64,000 bases of DNA from Candidatus Pantoea deserta (GCF_003813865.1 NZ_RMVG01000003.1:372001-436000), one strand, 5' to 3'. Numbered from the stretch's first letter, positions 31,249 to 41,556 are shown. The notes: generated by a model from the letters alone, not told the origin. Numbers and translations: made by a program.

Positions 31249-32864
31249 TGAAATGGAAGATTACGCCGCTGTTCGTCAGCCTGCTGTTAATGTTCGGCAG
31301 CGCACAGGCGGCCACCGTACCGCCAGGCACCGAGCTGGCCGACAAACAAAATATTGTTATTAATAACGGCACGGAAGTCTCTTCGTTGGATCCGCAAAAA
31401 AGTGAAGGCGTGCCGGAATCACGCATTATCGCTAATTTGCTGGAAGGGCTGGTCACCACCGATAATACCGGCAACATTGTGCCGGGCGTGGCGAAAAGCT
31501 GGCAAAGCGACGACAGCAAAGTCTGGACATTCACCCTGCGCGATGAGGCGAAGTGGAGCGACGGCTCCTCCGTTACGGCGCAGGACTTTGTTTATAGCTG
31601 GCGGCGTCTGGCCGATCCGAAAACCGCCTCGCCCTATGCCAGCTATCTACAGGCGGCGCATCTGACGAATATCGATGAGATTCTGGCGGGAAAAAGCGCG
31701 CCTGACAGCCTGGGGATAAAAGCGCTGGACGATCGTCATCTCCAGGTCACGCTGAGCGAACCGGTGCCTTACTTTGTGTCAATGCTGGCCAATGCCGCGC
31801 TGGCTCCGGTTAAGGCCGCAGCGGTAGAGAAGTGGGGCGATGCCTGGACACGTCCGGAACACTATGTCGGCAACGGCGCCTATCTGTTGAGCGAATGGGT
31901 GATTAACGAAAAGATCGTGGTCAGGCGTAATCCGCACTACTGGGACAATGCGCATACCGTTATTGACCAGGGCACCTTCCTGCCGATTGAATCGGATCAT
32001 AATGATGTTAACCGCTATCGCAGCGGCAATACTGATATGACCAACAGCGTAGTGCCGCCTGAACTGTTTCACAAGCTTCAGACCGAGTTGGGCGATCAGG
32101 TAAAAGTCAGCCCGCTGCTCTGCACCTTCTACTACGAGATCAACAACAAAAAACCGCCGTTTAACGATGCGCGCGTGCGCGCCGCCCTCAAGCTGACGCT
32201 GGATCGCGACATCATCACGCAGAAAATCATGGGGCAGGGCCAGCTCCCGGCTTACAGCCTGACGCCGCCGTCAACGGCGGGCGTGACGCTGACGCCGCCT
32301 GCATGGTTTAACTGGAGTCAGGCAGAGCGGAATGCGGCCGCGAAGAAATTGCTGGCCGAAGCAGGTTTCAATGCGCAGCGCCCGCTGCGCTTCACGCTGC
32401 TCTATAACACCTCAGATCAAAACAAAAAGCAGGCGATAGCCGCGGCATCGATGTGGCAAAAGAATCTCGGCGCTCAGGTCAGCCTGCAAAATCAGGAGTG
32501 GAAAACGCTGCTGGAGACCCGGCATCAGGCGCAGTATGACGTGGTGCGCGCCACCTGGTGCGCCGACTATAACGAGCCTTCTTCCTTTCTGAATTTACTG
32601 ATCGGCAACGCCTCGATTAATACGGCGTTTTATCACAGCGATAATTACGATCGGCTGCTGGCGCAAACCTTAACGGCCAGCAGCGAGGCGGCGCGCGCCA
32701 CTCTCTATCAGCAGGCTGAAGCGCAGCTCGACAAAGACTCGGCGATTGTGCCAGTTTACTACCGCGTCAGCGTGCGGCTGGTGAAACCCTGGACAGGCGG
32801 TTTCACCGGGAAGGATCCGCTCGATATGACCGATTTGAAATATTACTACATCAAAAAGCACTGA
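31248..32864 (+). CDS. oppA: Oligopeptide-binding protein, OppA paralogue
   Basis: 538 residues. Periplasmic SBP family 5 protein with a Sec signal peptide (PLFVSLLLMFGSAQA, cleavage after about residue 22). Family blocks: SSLDPQKSEGVPESRI, WTFTLRDEAKWSDG, TAQDFVYSWRRLADPKTASP, and the peptide-pocket segment LCTFYYEINNKKPPFND. It is homologous to the next gene along its whole length, but more diverged from E. coli OppA, so it is probably a tandem duplicate with altered peptide preference. An MppA-like role is a less likely alternative. I place the start at ATG 31248; a TTG directly before it is possible. Confidence 0.93.
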   Translation: MKWKITPLFVSLLLMFGSAQAATVPPGTELADKQNIVINNGTEVSSLDPQKSEGVPESRIIANLLEGLVTTDNTGNIVPGVAKSWQSDDSKVWTFTLRDEAKWSDGSSVTAQDFVYSWRRLADPKTASPYASYLQAAHLTNIDEILAGKSAPDSLGIKALDDRHLQVTLSEPVPYFVSMLANAALAPVKAAAVEKWGDAWTRPEHYVGNGAYLLSEWVINEKIVVRRNPHYWDNAHTVIDQGTFLPIESDHNDVNRYRSGNTDMTNSVVPPELFHKLQTELGDQVKVSPLLCTFYYEINNKKPPFNDARVRAALKLTLDRDIITQKIMGQGQLPAYSLTPPSTAGVTLTPPAWFNWSQAERNAAAKKLLAEAGFNAQRPLRFTLLYNTSDQNKKQAIAAASMWQKNLGAQVSLQNQEWKTLLETRHQAQYDVVRATWCADYNEPSSFLNLLIGNASINTAFYHSDNYDRLLAQTLTASSEAARATLYQQAEAQLDKDSAIVPVYYRVSVRLVKPWTGGFTGKDPLDMTDLKYYYIKKH

Positions 32865-32964
32865 CGCTTACCCGACAACATAAGTCGGGAGGCAGGCAGG
32901 GCCGAAGCCTTTCGGGGCGAATGACTATCCTCAGCCACAATGAGGAACCCGCTAACGGGGGACG

Positions 32965-32986
32965 CCGATGCGGTTCGCCGCATCGG
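32965..32986 (+). other. TTCG hairpin in the leader of the second oppA
   Basis: CCGATGCGG-TTCG-CCGCATCGG, a 9-bp stem with a UUCG loop, 27 bases before the second oppA ATG and just ahead of its ribosome site. There is no T-run. It could protect the 3' end of the first oppA message or the 5' end of the second. Confidence 0.55.
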
Positions 32987-33012
32987 TGAAGATAAAAAAC
33001 TGGAGTGTAATA

Positions 33013-34650
33013 ATGAACCACATCACGAAAAAAAGCCTGATTGCTGCGGGCGTTCTGGCAGCAATGGGCGCGCTGGCGGGGAATGCCCTGGCGGCGAATG
33101 TTCCGGCAGGGGTTGAACTGGCGGCGAAACAGGAGCTGGTGCGCGGCAACGGCGATGAAGTGCAGTCGCTGGATCCGCACAAAATTGAAGGCGTGCCGGA
33201 AGACAATATCGCGCGCGATCTGTATGAAGGATTACTGGTCAGCGACAGCGATGGGCACCCGATCCCCGGCGTAGCGGAAAAATGGGAAAACAAAGATTTT
33301 AAAGTCTGGACCTTCCATCTGCGCAACAACGCGAAATGGTCCAACGGCGAACCCGTTACTGCCCAGGACTTCGTTTACAGCTGGCAGCGCCTGGCCGATC
33401 CAAAAACCGCGTCACCCTACGCCAGCTATCTGCAATATGGTCATATCGAAAACGTTGACGACATTATCGCCGGTAAAAAACCGACCTCTGATCTGGGCGT
33501 AAAGGCGCTGGATGACCATACGTTACAGGTCACCCTGAGCGAGCCGGTGCCCTATTTTTACAAGCTGCTGATCAACGCCGTGATGTCGCCAGTGTATAAG
33601 CCAGCGATTGAAAAATTCGGCGACCAGTGGACGCAGGCGCAGAACTGGGTGGGCAACGGCGCGTTCAAGCTGGAAGCGCATATTATCAACGAACGCATCA
33701 CCCTGGTGCGCAACCCACAGTACTGGGATAACGCCCACACCGTGCTGAACAAGGTAACTTTCCTGCCGATCAACTCCGAAGTCAGCGATGTGAATCGCTA
33801 CTTCTCGGAAAACGGCAGCGACATGACCTATAACAACATGCCGATTGAGCTGTTTAAAAAGCTGCAACGCGACAACCCGAAAGAGCTGCACGTCGATCCT
33901 TATCTGTGCACCTACTACTACGAAATCAACAACCAGAAAGCGCCATTCACCGATCCGCGCGTGCGCGCCGCCCTTAAGCTGGGTCTGGATCGCGACATCA
34001 TCGTCAATAAGGTTCTGGCGCAGGGCCAGCTGCCCGCCTATAGCTATACGCCGCCAGCCACCGACGGCATGGACATTCTGCCGCCGGACTGGTTCAAGTG
34101 GTCGCAGGACAAGCGTAACGCCGAGGCGAAAAAGCTGCTGGCGGAAGCAGGCTATAGCGCAGACAAGCCGCTGACGTTCAACCTGCTGTACAACACCTCC
34201 GATCTGCATAAAAAACTGGCGATCGCGGCGTCTTCTATCTGGAAGAAAAATATCGGCGTGAACATCAAGCTGGAAAACCAGGAGTGGAAGACCTTCCTGG
34301 ACACGCGCCATCAGGGCAACTTTGACGTCGCCCGCGCGGCCTGGTGCGCCGACTACAACGAGCCAACCTCTTTCCTGAACACCATGCTCTCTGACAGCAG
34401 CAACAACACCTCGCACTATAAGAGCGCGGAGTTCGATAAAGTGATCCACGATGCGATCAAGGCGGCAGACGACAAGGCGCGCGCGGCGGATTATGCCAAA
34501 GCAGAGCAGATTATGGATAAAGACAGCACCATCGTGCCGGTTTACTACTACGTGAACGCACGTCTGGTGAAGCCCTATGTTGGCGGCTACACCGGCAAAG
34601 ATCCGCTGGATAAAACGCTCAGCAAAAACTTTTACATCATCAAACACTAA
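33013..34650 (+). CDS. oppA: Periplasmic oligopeptide-binding protein OppA
   Basis: 545 residues (E. coli 543). Signal peptide KKSLIAAGVLAAMGALAGNALA (about residues 5-26; shown split: KKSLIAAGVLA then AMGALAGNALA). Captures peptides of two to five residues for OppBCDF. Conserved blocks include VQSLDPHKIEGVPED, LCTYYYEINNQKAPF and RLVKPYVGGYTGKDPLD. The frame extends 15 codons upstream, but the ATG at 33013 has GGAG seven bases before it and matches the E. coli start. Closest of the two copies to E. coli OppA. Confidence 0.97.
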   Translation: MNHITKKSLIAAGVLAAMGALAGNALAANVPAGVELAAKQELVRGNGDEVQSLDPHKIEGVPEDNIARDLYEGLLVSDSDGHPIPGVAEKWENKDFKVWTFHLRNNAKWSNGEPVTAQDFVYSWQRLADPKTASPYASYLQYGHIENVDDIIAGKKPTSDLGVKALDDHTLQVTLSEPVPYFYKLLINAVMSPVYKPAIEKFGDQWTQAQNWVGNGAFKLEAHIINERITLVRNPQYWDNAHTVLNKVTFLPINSEVSDVNRYFSENGSDMTYNNMPIELFKKLQRDNPKELHVDPYLCTYYYEINNQKAPFTDPRVRAALKLGLDRDIIVNKVLAQGQLPAYSYTPPATDGMDILPPDWFKWSQDKRNAEAKKLLAEAGYSADKPLTFNLLYNTSDLHKKLAIAASSIWKKNIGVNIKLENQEWKTFLDTRHQGNFDVARAAWCADYNEPTSFLNTMLSDSSNNTSHYKSAEFDKVIHDAIKAADDKARAADYAKAEQIMDKDSTIVPVYYYVNARLVKPYVGGYTGKDPLDKTLSKNFYIIKH

Positions 34651-34669
34651 TAGCAAACAGGCTATCGGC

Positions 34670-34694
34670 AAGGCGGCGCACGGCGTGCCGCCTT
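34670..34694. other. Intercistronic hairpin oppA-oppB
   Basis: AAGGCGGC and GCCGCCTT enclose nine bases between oppA and oppB. Such a hairpin usually lets the abundant binding protein outnumber the membrane parts by protecting the upstream mRNA; that use is inferred. Confidence 0.55.
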
Positions 34695-34742
34695 TATGTA
34701 CTTTGTACACTTTGTGAAGCAATAAGCCTGGTAGGTACGGCA

Positions 34743-35663
34743 ATGTTAAAATTTATCCTGCGTCGATTGCTCGAAGCGATTCCCACGCTCTTCGTGCTGA
34801 TCACCATCTCCTTTTTTATGATGCGCCTCGCGCCCGGCAGTCCTTTTACCGGCGAGCGCACGCTGGCGCCAGAAGTCATGGCGAATATCGAAGCGAAATA
34901 CCACCTGAACGATCCCATCGGCAAACAGTATCTGGACTATCTGATCCAGCTGGCGCACGGGGATTTCGGGCCGTCGTTCAAATATAAAGACTACTCGGTT
35001 AACTACCTGGTCGGGCACGCGTTCCCGGTATCCGCCAAACTTGGGCTGGCGGCCTTTGTGCTGGCGCTGATCCTCGGCGTAACGGCCGGGGTCATCGCGG
35101 CGCTGAAGCAAAACAGCCTGTGGGATTACGCGGTGATGGGGGTGGCGATGACCGGGGTGGTTATACCCAGCTTCGTGGTCGCGCCGCTGCTGGTACTGCT
35201 GTTCGCCATTACGCTGAAGTGGCTGCCCGGCGGCGGCTGGAACGGCGGTCAGCTGCGCTACATGCTGCTGCCGATGGTGGCGCTGTCGCTGGCCTATATT
35301 GCCAGCATCGCGCGTATTACCCGCGGCTCGATGATTGAAGTCATGCACTCCAACTTCATCCGCACGGCGCGCGCGAAAGGGCTGCCGCTGCGTCGCATCG
35401 TGCTGCGTCATGCGCTGAAGCCTGCGCTGCTGCCGGTGCTCTCCTATATGGGACCGGCTTTCGTCGGCATCATTACCGGCTCGATGGTCATTGAGTCCAT
35501 TTATGGTCTGCCGGGGATCGGCCAGCTGTTTGTTAACGGCGCGCTGAACCGCGACTATTCGCTGGTCATGAGCCTGACCATTCTGGTGGGCGTGCTGACC
35601 ATTATTTTTAACGCGATTGTCGACGTGCTCTATGCCGTCATCGATCCGAAAATCCGTTACTAA
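34743..35663 (+). CDS. oppB: Oligopeptide ABC transporter permease OppB
   Basis: 306 residues. Six predicted membrane helices and the EAA-loop (RTARAKGLPLRRIVLRHALK, about residues 205-224) that contacts the ATPases. Starts MLKFILRRLLEAIPTLFVL, the conserved N-terminus. First of four adjacent opp genes; oppC begins 15 bp later. Confidence 0.97.
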   Translation: MLKFILRRLLEAIPTLFVLITISFFMMRLAPGSPFTGERTLAPEVMANIEAKYHLNDPIGKQYLDYLIQLAHGDFGPSFKYKDYSVNYLVGHAFPVSAKLGLAAFVLALILGVTAGVIAALKQNSLWDYAVMGVAMTGVVIPSFVVAPLLVLLFAITLKWLPGGGWNGGQLRYMLLPMVALSLAYIASIARITRGSMIEVMHSNFIRTARAKGLPLRRIVLRHALKPALLPVLSYMGPAFVGIITGSMVIESIYGLPGIGQLFVNGALNRDYSLVMSLTILVGVLTIIFNAIVDVLYAVIDPKIRY

Positions 35664-35677
35664 AGCTGGAGCTCGCG

Positions 35678-36586
35678 ATGATGTTGAGTAAGAAAAACAG
35701 CGAAGCTCTTGATGCCTTCAGCGAAAAGCTGGAAGTAGAAGGGCGCAGCCTGTGGCAGGACGCGCGTCGCCGTTTTATCCATAACCGCGCGGCGCTGATC
35801 AGTCTGCTGGTGCTGCTGCTGATTACCCTGTTTGTGATCTTTGCCCCGATGTTCGCTCAGTTCACCTATGACGACACCGACTGGGGAATGATGTCCGCTG
35901 CGCCGGATACCACCTCAGGTCACTGGTTCGGCACCGACTCCTCCGGACGCGATCTGCTGGTGCGCGTCGCCATCGGCGGGCGCATCTCGCTGATGGTCGG
36001 TATCGCCTCGGCGCTGATTGCGGTGATTGTCGGCACGCTCTACGGCTCGATCGCCGGCTATCTGGGCGGCAAAACTGACTCGGTGATGATGCGTATCCTG
36101 GAGATCCTGAACTCCTTTCCGTTTATGTTCTTTGTGATCCTGCTGGTGACCTTTTTCGGCCGTAATATTCTGCTGATCTTCGCGGCTATCGGTATGGTCT
36201 CCTGGCTGGATATGGCGCGTATCGTGCGTGGCCAGACGCTGGGCCTGAAGCGCAAAGAGTTTATCGAAGCGGCGCACGTCGGCGGCGTCTCTACCGGCAG
36301 CATCGTCCTGCGCCATATCGTGCCTAACGTGCTGGGCGTGGTGGTGGTGTACGCCTCGCTGCTGGTGCCAAGCATGATCCTGTTTGAATCCTTTCTGAGC
36401 TTTCTCGGCCTCGGCACGCAGGAACCGTTAAGCAGCTGGGGCGCGCTGCTCAGCGATGGCGCCAACTCAATGGAAGTGTCGCCGTGGCTGCTGCTGTTCC
36501 CGGCCGGTTTTCTGGTGGTAACGCTGTTCTGTTTTAACTTTATCGGCGATGGCCTGCGTGACGCCCTCGACCCGAAAGATCGTTAA
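35678..36586 (+). CDS. oppC: Oligopeptide ABC transporter permease OppC
   Basis: 302 residues, same as E. coli. A cytoplasmic N-terminal segment ([19 protein letters not shown]) precedes six membrane helices; EAA loop [20 protein letters not shown]. Forms the heterodimeric channel with OppB. Confidence 0.97.
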   Translation: MMLSKKNSEALDAFSEKLEVEGRSLWQDARRRFIHNRAALISLLVLLLITLFVIFAPMFAQFTYDDTDWGMMSAAPDTTSGHWFGTDSSGRDLLVRVAIGGRISLMVGIASALIAVIVGTLYGSIAGYLGGKTDSVMMRILEILNSFPFMFFVILLVTFFGRNILLIFAAIGMVSWLDMARIVRGQTLGLKRKEFIEAAHVGGVSTGSIVLRHIVPNVLGVVVVYASLLVPSMILFESFLSFLGLGTQEPLSSWGALLSDGANSMEVSPWLLLFPAGFLVVTLFCFNFIGDGLRDALDPKDR

Positions 36587-36597
36587 GAGGTTTCCCG

Positions 36598-37611
36598 ATG
36601 ACTATTCATGAATTTCAGCCAGCCATGGCTGCCCGCGCGGGAAGCGACCTGTTACTGGAAGTAAAGGATTTACGCGTCACCTTTCAGACCCACGACGGCG
36701 ACGTGACGGCGGTTAACGACCTGAATTTTTCCCTGCGCGCCGGGGAAACCCTGGGCATTGTGGGCGAGTCCGGTTCCGGCAAATCGCAGACGGCGTTTGC
36801 GCTGATGGGGCTGCTGGCGAACAATGGTCGTATTGGCGGCTCCGCCCGCTTTAACGGTAATGAGATCCTTAATCTGCCGGAGAAAGCGCTGAATAAACTG
36901 CGCGCCGAGCAGATTGCGATGATCTTTCAGGACCCGATGACCTCGCTTAACCCCTATATGCGCGTCGGCGATCAGCTGATGGAAGTCCTGAAGCTGCACA
37001 AAGGCATGAACAGCGCGCAGGCGTTTGAAGAGTCGGTGCGCATGCTGGACGCGGTGAAAATGCCGGAAGCGCGCAAGCGCATGAAAATGTTTCCGCATGA
37101 GTTCTCCGGCGGGATGCGCCAGCGCGTGATGATCGCGATGGCGCTGCTGTGCCGACCTAAGCTGTTGATCGCCGACGAGCCGACCACGGCGCTGGATGTG
37201 ACCGTGCAGGCGCAAATCATGACGCTGCTGAATGAGCTGAAGCGGGAGTTCAACACCGCCATTATTATGATTACCCATGATTTAGGCGTGGTGGCGGGTA
37301 TCTGTGACAAGGTGCTGGTGATGTACGCCGGACGCACCATGGAATATGGCCGCGCGCGCGACGTTTTCTATCAGCCGGCCCATCCCTATTCGATTGGCCT
37401 GCTGAACGCGGTGCCGCGTCTGGACGCCGAAGGTGAGAGCCTGACGACGATTCCCGGCAACCCGCCGAACCTGCTGCGTCTGCCGCAGGGTTGTCCTTTC
37501 CAGCCGCGCTGTCCCCACGCGATGGCGATTTGTACGCAGTCGCCGCCGTTGCTGCCGTTTGGCGAAGGGCGTTTGCGCGCCTGCTTTAAGCCGGTGGAGG
37601 AGTTAGTATGA
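36598..37611 (+). CDS. oppD: Oligopeptide ABC transporter ATPase OppD
   Basis: 337 residues. Walker [10 protein letters not shown] (about residues 55-63), signature FSGGMRQR, Walker [13 protein letters not shown], then the C-terminal oligopeptide-transporter extension with cysteines that bind an Fe-S cluster in related DppD ([14 protein letters not shown]). Its stop overlaps the oppF start (ATGA). Confidence 0.97.
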   Translation: MTIHEFQPAMAARAGSDLLLEVKDLRVTFQTHDGDVTAVNDLNFSLRAGETLGIVGESGSGKSQTAFALMGLLANNGRIGGSARFNGNEILNLPEKALNKLRAEQIAMIFQDPMTSLNPYMRVGDQLMEVLKLHKGMNSAQAFEESVRMLDAVKMPEARKRMKMFPHEFSGGMRQRVMIAMALLCRPKLLIADEPTTALDVTVQAQIMTLLNELKREFNTAIIMITHDLGVVAGICDKVLVMYAGRTMEYGRARDVFYQPAHPYSIGLLNAVPRLDAEGESLTTIPGNPPNLLRLPQGCPFQPRCPHAMAICTQSPPLLPFGEGRLRACFKPVEELV

Positions 37612-38609
37612 GCACCGTTGCTGAGAAAAAAGTGTTGCTGGAAATCGCCGACCTCAAGGTGCATTTCGACATCAAAGATGGCCGTCAGTGGTTCTGGCAG
37701 CCGGCCAAATCGCTGAAAGCGGTAGATGGCGTCAGCCTGCGCCTCTACGAGGGCGAAACGCTGGGCGTGGTCGGCGAGTCCGGCTGCGGCAAATCCACGC
37801 TGGCGCGCGCCATTATCGGCCTGGTTAAAGCCACCGAGGGGCGCGTCGCCTGGCTGGGACGGGATCTGCTCGGCCAGAGCGAAGAGGAGTGGCGCAAGGC
37901 GCGCAGCGACATCCAGATGATTTTCCAGGATCCGCTGGCGTCGCTTAACCCGCGTATGACGATTGGCGACATTATCGCCGAACCGCTGCGTACCTATCAT
38001 CCGAAGATGGCGCGCCAGGAGGTAAAAGAGCGCGTTAAAACCATGATGATGAAGGTCGGCCTGCTGCCAAACCTGATCAACCGCTACCCGCATGAGTTTT
38101 CTGGCGGTCAGTGCCAGCGTATCGGCATCGCCCGCGCGCTGATCCTGGAGCCAAAGCTGATTATCTGCGACGAGCCGGTTTCGGCGCTCGATGTGTCAAT
38201 CCAGGCGCAGGTGGTTAATCTGCTGCAACAGCTACAGCGCGAAATGGGGCTGTCGCTAATCTTTATCGCCCATGACCTGGCGGTGGTGAAGCACATCTCC
38301 GATCGCGTGCTGGTGATGTATCTCGGCCATGCAGTTGAGCTGGGCACCTATGATGCGGTCTATAACAATCCGCAGCATCCCTATACGCGCGCGCTGATGT
38401 CGGCGGTGCCGATCCCCGATCCGGATCTGGAGAAGAACAAGCAGATTCAGCTGCTGGAGGGCGAGCTGCCGTCGCCGATCAATCCGCCGTCAGGCTGCGT
38501 ATTTCGCACGCGCTGCCCGATAGCCGGTCCGGAATGCGCGAAAACGCGTCCGCTGCTGGAGGGAAGTTTCCGCCATGCGGTCTCCTGCCTGAAGGTCGAT
38601 CCGCTGTAA
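37608..38609 (+). CDS. oppF: Oligopeptide ABC transporter ATPase OppF
   Basis: 333 residues (E. coli 334). Walker [13 protein letters not shown] (about residues 58-69), signature [13 protein letters not shown], Walker [13 protein letters not shown], and the C-terminal [14 protein letters not shown] cluster. Starts inside the last codons of oppD (4-bp overlap), which points to tight coupling. Confidence 0.97.
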   Translation: MSTVAEKKVLLEIADLKVHFDIKDGRQWFWQPAKSLKAVDGVSLRLYEGETLGVVGESGCGKSTLARAIIGLVKATEGRVAWLGRDLLGQSEEEWRKARSDIQMIFQDPLASLNPRMTIGDIIAEPLRTYHPKMARQEVKERVKTMMMKVGLLPNLINRYPHEFSGGQCQRIGIARALILEPKLIICDEPVSALDVSIQAQVVNLLQQLQREMGLSLIFIAHDLAVVKHISDRVLVMYLGHAVELGTYDAVYNNPQHPYTRALMSAVPIPDPDLEKNKQIQLLEGELPSPINPPSGCVFRTRCPIAGPECAKTRPLLEGSFRHAVSCLKVDPL

Positions 38610-38611
38610 AT

Positions 38612-38640
38612 AAAACGCCGGGCAGATGCCCGGCGTTTTT
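38612..38640. terminator. Bidirectional terminator, opp / yciU
   Basis: AAAACGCCGGGCA-GA-TGCCCGGCGTTTTT, two bases after the oppF stop. Strong in both directions; also ends yciU from the other side. Confidence 0.93.
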
Positions 38641-38650
38641 GTATCGTCTT

Positions 38651-38974
38651 TTACTCGCGCCAGAGAATATGGCACAGCTTGTGATCTTTCTCGCGACACA
38701 GCAGCACGCGCGCGAAGACGTCGGTAATCGGCTCGCCGTCCGCTTCACCCAGACCGATCACCACTTCGGCAAAGAAGTCAGGGTTAAGGTCGAAATCGAC
38801 GTGTTCTTTCCAGTCTTCCGACGGATCGAACAGCTCTGCGCCGCCACGCTCTTCGAATTGCAGGTTAAAAAGAATGATATCCGCTGGGTCAAGATTATCG
38901 CCTGCCAGTTCAAGAAAAATGTCGTAAGCCTGTTCCAGCGTTTCGTCTTCGGTAAGGCGATTATTTAAATCCAT
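38651..38974 (-). CDS. yciU: DUF440 dsDNA-mimic protein YciU
   Basis: 107 residues (E. coli 109). Very acidic small protein with the family blocks [18 protein letters not shown] and [12 protein letters not shown]; its Haemophilus relative mimics dsDNA surface and binds HU. Start at ATG 38974 ([10 protein letters not shown]), as in E. coli; an upstream ATG at 39007 adds twelve unrelated residues. Confidence 0.94.
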   Translation of the reverse strand: MDLNNRLTEDETLEQAYDIFLELAGDNLDPADIILFNLQFEERGGAELFDPSEDWKEHVDFDLNPDFFAEVVIGLGEADGEPITDVFARVLLCREKDHKLCHILWRE

Positions 38975-39019
38975 GTTCGATCCCGTCTGCCCGCAGGCAC
39001 GTTGCAATTTCCGCTCGTT

Positions 39020-40480
39020 TTACAGTAAAGGGCTAAAGAAGTAAAACAGTCGTTCAACGATGCGTTGCCACCAGGCACGTTTTGACCAGCGCTTAGCGTC
39101 CAGCAGGCGCGAGCGGGCGATATAATCATCCTGCACGCAGGCTAAATCGCTGCCGAAACCCGCATCGTCCACCACCAGCGTAATCTCGAAATTCAGCCAC
39201 AGGCTGCGCATATCGAGGTTAACGGTGCCCACCAGGCTGAGCTGCCCATCCACCAGTACGCTTTTGGTATGCAGCAAACCGTCTTCAAACTGATAGATTT
39301 TGACGCCTGCATCCAGCAGTTCGCTAAAAAAGGCGCGGCTCGCCCAGCCGACCAGCAGCGAGTCATTGTGACGCGGCACGATAATGCTGACCTCGACGCC
39401 GCGCAGCGCCGCCGTACAGATGGCGTGCAGCAAATCGTCGCTCGGCACGAAGTAGGGCGTGGTCATAATCAGCTGCTCGCGCGCCGAATAGACGGCGGTC
39501 AGTAGCGCCTGGTGGATCATGTCTTCCGGGAAGCCGGGACCGGAAGCGATCACCTGCACCGTATGGCCGCTCTCACGCTCAAACGGCATGATGTTGCCGT
39601 CAGGAGGCGGCGGCAGGATGCGCTTGCCGGTTTCGATCTCCCAGTCGCAGCTGTAGACGATGCCCATCGTGGTGGCGACCGGTCCTTCCATACGCGCCAT
39701 CAGGTCGATCCACTGGCCGACACCCGCGTCCTGTTTAAAATAGCGCGGGTCTACCAGATTCATGCTGCCGGTATAGGCGATATAGTTATCGATCAGCACC
39801 ACCTTGCGGTGCTGGCGCAGATCCATACGGCGCAGGAATACGCGCAGCAAACTGACCTGTAGCGCCTCTACCACATCGATCCCGGCATTACGCATCATCC
39901 CCACCCAGGGGCTGCGGAAAAAGGTGACGCTGCCCGCCGAGTCCAGCATGAGACGACAGTGCACGCCGCGACGCGACGCCGCCATCAGAGACTCGGCGAC
40001 TTCATCCGCCAGTCCGCCGGGATGCCAGATATAGAACACCATCTCGATATTATGGCGCGCCAGCTGAATATCCCGGATCAACGCCTGCATCACGTCATCC
40101 GAGCTGGTAAGCAGCTGAAGCTGGTTGCCCTTGACGCCCGCGATACCCTGGCGATTTTCGCACAGCTGAAACAGTGAGCGGGCCACATCGCTGTGCTCGG
40201 TGGCAAAAATATGGCTGCGCTGTTTTAAATCGTTTAGCCACTTCGCCGTGGCGGGCCACATGGTGCGCGCGCGCTCCGCGCGCCGCTTCCCCAGATGCAG
40301 TTCGCCAAACGAGAGATAGGCAATTATCCCCACCAGCGGAATGATATAGATAATCAACAGCCAGGCCATTGCCGAAGTGACCGTTCGCCGCTTCATCAGG
40401 ATGCGTAGCGTGACACCGGCAATCAGCAGCCAGTAGCCAAACAGCAGCAACCAGCTGATTAAAGTGTAAAAAGTGGTCAT
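39020..40480 (-). CDS. cls: Cardiolipin synthase A
   Basis: 486 residues, the E. coli ClsA length. Condenses two phosphatidylglycerols into cardiolipin at the inner membrane. Two N-terminal membrane helices (about 5-25 and 35-60) and two HKD phospholipase-D motifs: [18 protein letters not shown] (about 224) and [18 protein letters not shown] (about 404). Confidence 0.97.
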   Translation of the reverse strand: MTTFYTLISWLLLFGYWLLIAGVTLRILMKRRTVTSAMAWLLIIYIIPLVGIIAYLSFGELHLGKRRAERARTMWPATAKWLNDLKQRSHIFATEHSDVARSLFQLCENRQGIAGVKGNQLQLLTSSDDVMQALIRDIQLARHNIEMVFYIWHPGGLADEVAESLMAASRRGVHCRLMLDSAGSVTFFRSPWVGMMRNAGIDVVEALQVSLLRVFLRRMDLRQHRKVVLIDNYIAYTGSMNLVDPRYFKQDAGVGQWIDLMARMEGPVATTMGIVYSCDWEIETGKRILPPPPDGNIMPFERESGHTVQVIASGPGFPEDMIHQALLTAVYSAREQLIMTTPYFVPSDDLLHAICTAALRGVEVSIIVPRHNDSLLVGWASRAFFSELLDAGVKIYQFEDGLLHTKSVLVDGQLSLVGTVNLDMRSLWLNFEITLVVDDAGFGSDLACVQDDYIARSRLLDAKRWSKRAWWQRIVERLFYFFSPLL

Positions 40481-40641
40481 TAAGTGGACATCCCGTTCGC
40501 GCCTGGTCAGAGAAGTTTACGTGGTGACAGGCGACAGCGAAACCCTAAATCATCGTCAACTTTCGATAAGAGATCCGAGTTGGCATTGGCGTCAGGATCT
40601 TTATAATGCGGCCGCGTGATGTTGAAGCAGGAGAAGAAGTG

Positions 40642-40815
40642 ATGAGAAAAAGCAGAAATGAAGTGGCGCGCTGGAGAATGTTGCGTCAGGTGCACCGTCG
40701 TCGCGCCCGCTGGCTGGAAGGGCAGTCGCGTCGCTACAGTCGGATCCATGCTATTCGCCATCAGCTGGCGCAGCAGCAACGTCGTTCGATCCTGTTCATC
40801 ACGCAGAACACCTGA
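40642..40815 (+). CDS. yciY: Small basic protein YciY
   Basis: 57 residues, identical in length to E. coli YciY. Arg/Gln-rich (MRKSRNEVARWRMLRQ; SRRYSRIHAIRHQLAQQQRR), predicted helical. ATG 40642 follows AGGAG by eight bases; the frame reaches further up to 40606 but with no ribosome site. Function unknown. Divergent from cls, followed by a strong terminator. Confidence 0.88.
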   Translation: MRKSRNEVARWRMLRQVHRRRARWLEGQSRRYSRIHAIRHQLAQQQRRSILFITQNT

Positions 40816-40819
40816 CAAG

Positions 40820-40843
40820 AGCCGCCGCAAGGGCGGCTTTTTT
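40820..40843 (+). terminator. yciY terminator
   Basis: AGCCGCC-GCAAG-GGCGGCT followed by TTTTT, five bases after the yciY stop. Confidence 0.88.
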
Positions 40844-40867
40844 ATGCCGTTAGCATCGCGTTTACGG

Positions 40868-41041
40868 TCAGTGCAGTTTGCTGACCAGCACCACATTCAC
40901 AATTTGCACCGCTGCGGCGAGAACGATCAGCATCACAATCAGATGTTTTTTCTGTTTCCAGCCGTGGCGACGCCATAGCCGCAGCGCGTTGACGATCAGA
41001 CCTGCGGCCAGGAGCAGCAGCACGATAACCAGCCATTGCAT
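40868..41041 (-). CDS. Small two-helix membrane protein, unknown
   Basis: 57 residues with two hydrophobic helices (about 1-19, MQWLVIVLLLLAAGLIVNA, and 34-52, LIVMLIVLAAAVQIVNVVL) joined by a basic loop RLWRRHGWKQKKH, so both termini should face the periplasm and the loop the cytoplasm. GGGAG lies eight bases before the ATG at 41041. An in-frame ATG 18 codons upstream would overlap the yciI terminator and is rejected. E. coli has kch in this place. I do not recognise the protein. Confidence 0.7.
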   Translation of the reverse strand: MQWLVIVLLLLAAGLIVNALRLWRRHGWKQKKHLIVMLIVLAAAVQIVNVVLVSKLH

Positions 41042-41062
41042 AGCCGTTACTCCCAAAGAAAA

Positions 41063-41095
41063 TAAAAATGGCTTCGACGCAGACGTCGAAGCCAT
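41063..41095 (-). terminator. yciI terminator
   Basis: Minus strand ATGGCTTCGACG-TCTG-CGTCGAAGCCAT followed by TTTTATTTTC; 12-bp perfect stem, 22 bases after the yciI stop. Confidence 0.88.
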
Positions 41096-41117
41096 CAGAA
41101 AACCGGCGGACGGAGGA

Positions 41118-41414
41118 TCAGAACACGCGTTTAAACGGTTTCACCGCCACGTTTTTATACACGCCAGCGGCGATATAGGGATCAGCCTCCGCCCAGGCCT
41201 GCGCGGCTTCCAGCGAGCTGAATTCCGCAACGATCGCTGAGCCGGTAAAGCCCGCTACGCCAGGATCGTTGCTGTCTACTGCCGGCATCGGCCCGGCGAC
41301 AATTAAACGACCTTCATCCTGGAGCAGTTGCAGGCGCGCCAGATGGGCAGGGCGCACCGAGGTGCGTTTTTCCAGAGAATCGGCGTTATCTTCAGCGTAG
41401 ATGATGTACAGCAC
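41118..41414 (-). CDS. yciI: YciI-like protein
   Basis: 98 residues, the E. coli length. Ferredoxin-like YCII fold with the conserved His/Asp pair ([13 protein letters not shown] and [11 protein letters not shown]). The E. coli protein is dispensable and its reaction unknown. It lies divergent to tonB. Confidence 0.95.
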   Translation of the reverse strand: MLYIIYAEDNADSLEKRTSVRPAHLARLQLLQDEGRLIVAGPMPAVDSNDPGVAGFTGSAIVAEFSSLEAAQAWAEADPYIAAGVYKNVAVKPFKRVF

Positions 41415-41556
41415 TTGAAAGCTCCCATTGGCTTATCATATTTTCGCAACACGGTAAGGCATCGTAAAAAAGAGTGCAAACGAAAGATGGTATCGGACCG
41501 GTGACACCGCAGGCTGGGTTAAAACGCGTTATTGAGTAGCCATTTCTCGCTGGTTA

